Origin: an uncultured Planctomycetaceae bacterium
GTDB taxonomy: Bacteria; Planctomycetota; Planctomycetia; Planctomycetales; Planctomycetaceae
Assembly (NCBI GenBank): GCA_903921605.1
Contig: CAIXQV010000756.1
Coordinates: 1 to 6,461 of the forward strand
Direction: 5' to 3'
Length of the DNA: 6,461 nucleotides
Part shown: positions 6,427 to 6,461 of the stretch, one piece after another
Layout of the letters: every line of letters begins with the position of its first letter
Position numbering within the stretch: the first letter of the stretch is position 1
The notes under the pieces: generated by a model
Databases searched by the model: none
Seen by the model: only the letters and a program-made list of their open reading frames with translations
Told to the model about the DNA's origin: nothing
Position numbers and translations under genes: made by a program

Positions 6427-6461
6427 AAACAATCAGATCAACACTCCCGCTCGCGGCGTGC
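6427..6461. other. Right edge, no gene seen
   Basis: These last 35 bases after the hairpin contain no start codon, stop or motif that I can attach to a gene. They may be the start of the next intergenic region or the end of a gene that lies outside the window. Confidence 0.3.

Noticed and set aside
6124..6432. Open frame of 102 codons on the minus strand across the terminator
   Set aside because: It is antisense to the conserved end of the DAHP synthase gene and passes through the palindrome; no domain is visible.
1..6461. A new defence, mobile or biosynthetic cluster
   Set aside because: The genes are mixed in orientation, mostly single-gene units, and include ordinary central metabolism. 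No integrase, transposase, toxin-antitoxin pair, nuclease, reverse transcriptase or repeat array is present.

Overview
The window carries six protein-coding genes of housekeeping or lineage-conserved type. There is no sign of an insertion sequence, phage, CRISPR array, tRNA or rRNA. Base composition is moderate to slightly GC-rich. Two of the genes (a lone membrane protein with GT-C-like features and a small soluble protein of unknown function) resemble families I associate with Planctomycetes. That group, together with loosely scattered genes and mostly weak Shine-Dalgarno sequences, is my best guess for the source. It is an inference from protein style, not from a marker gene.

Layout. At the left edge, on the minus strand, a three-helix DUF4405-type membrane protein (about 356-832) is followed 38 bp downstream by a universal stress protein (317 down to the window edge, C-terminus missing). 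The two look like one operon. Divergent from them, glgC (1091-2317, plus) encodes ADP-glucose pyrophosphorylase, the committed step of bacterial glycogen synthesis. After a 163-bp gap comes a 167-residue protein of unknown function (2481-2984, plus). It ends only 5 bp from the stop codon of a convergent 654-residue polytopic membrane protein (4954-2990, minus), which has a GT-C glycosyltransferase-like N-terminus and a 210-residue soluble tail. A 261-bp divergent intergenic region follows. It holds a good sigma70-like promoter for a class I DAHP synthase (5216-6307, plus), the first enzyme of the shikimate pathway. A strong bulged hairpin with a T-run closes that gene at 6375-6426.

Functionally, glgC commits glucose-1-phosphate to storage polysaccharide and the DAHP synthase commits PEP and erythrose-4-phosphate to aromatic amino acids. 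They are not in one operon, and no other glycogen or shikimate gene is visible. Two residue-level observations deserve attention. The position of the E. coli GlgC activator lysine (Lys39) holds Cys34. The DAHP synthase carries Gly227 at the Gly/Ser position that separates Tyr- from Phe-inhibited enzymes, which predicts tyrosine feedback. I did not find evidence of a novel multi-gene system. The most open biology lies in the unknown 167-residue protein and the GT-C-like membrane protein.
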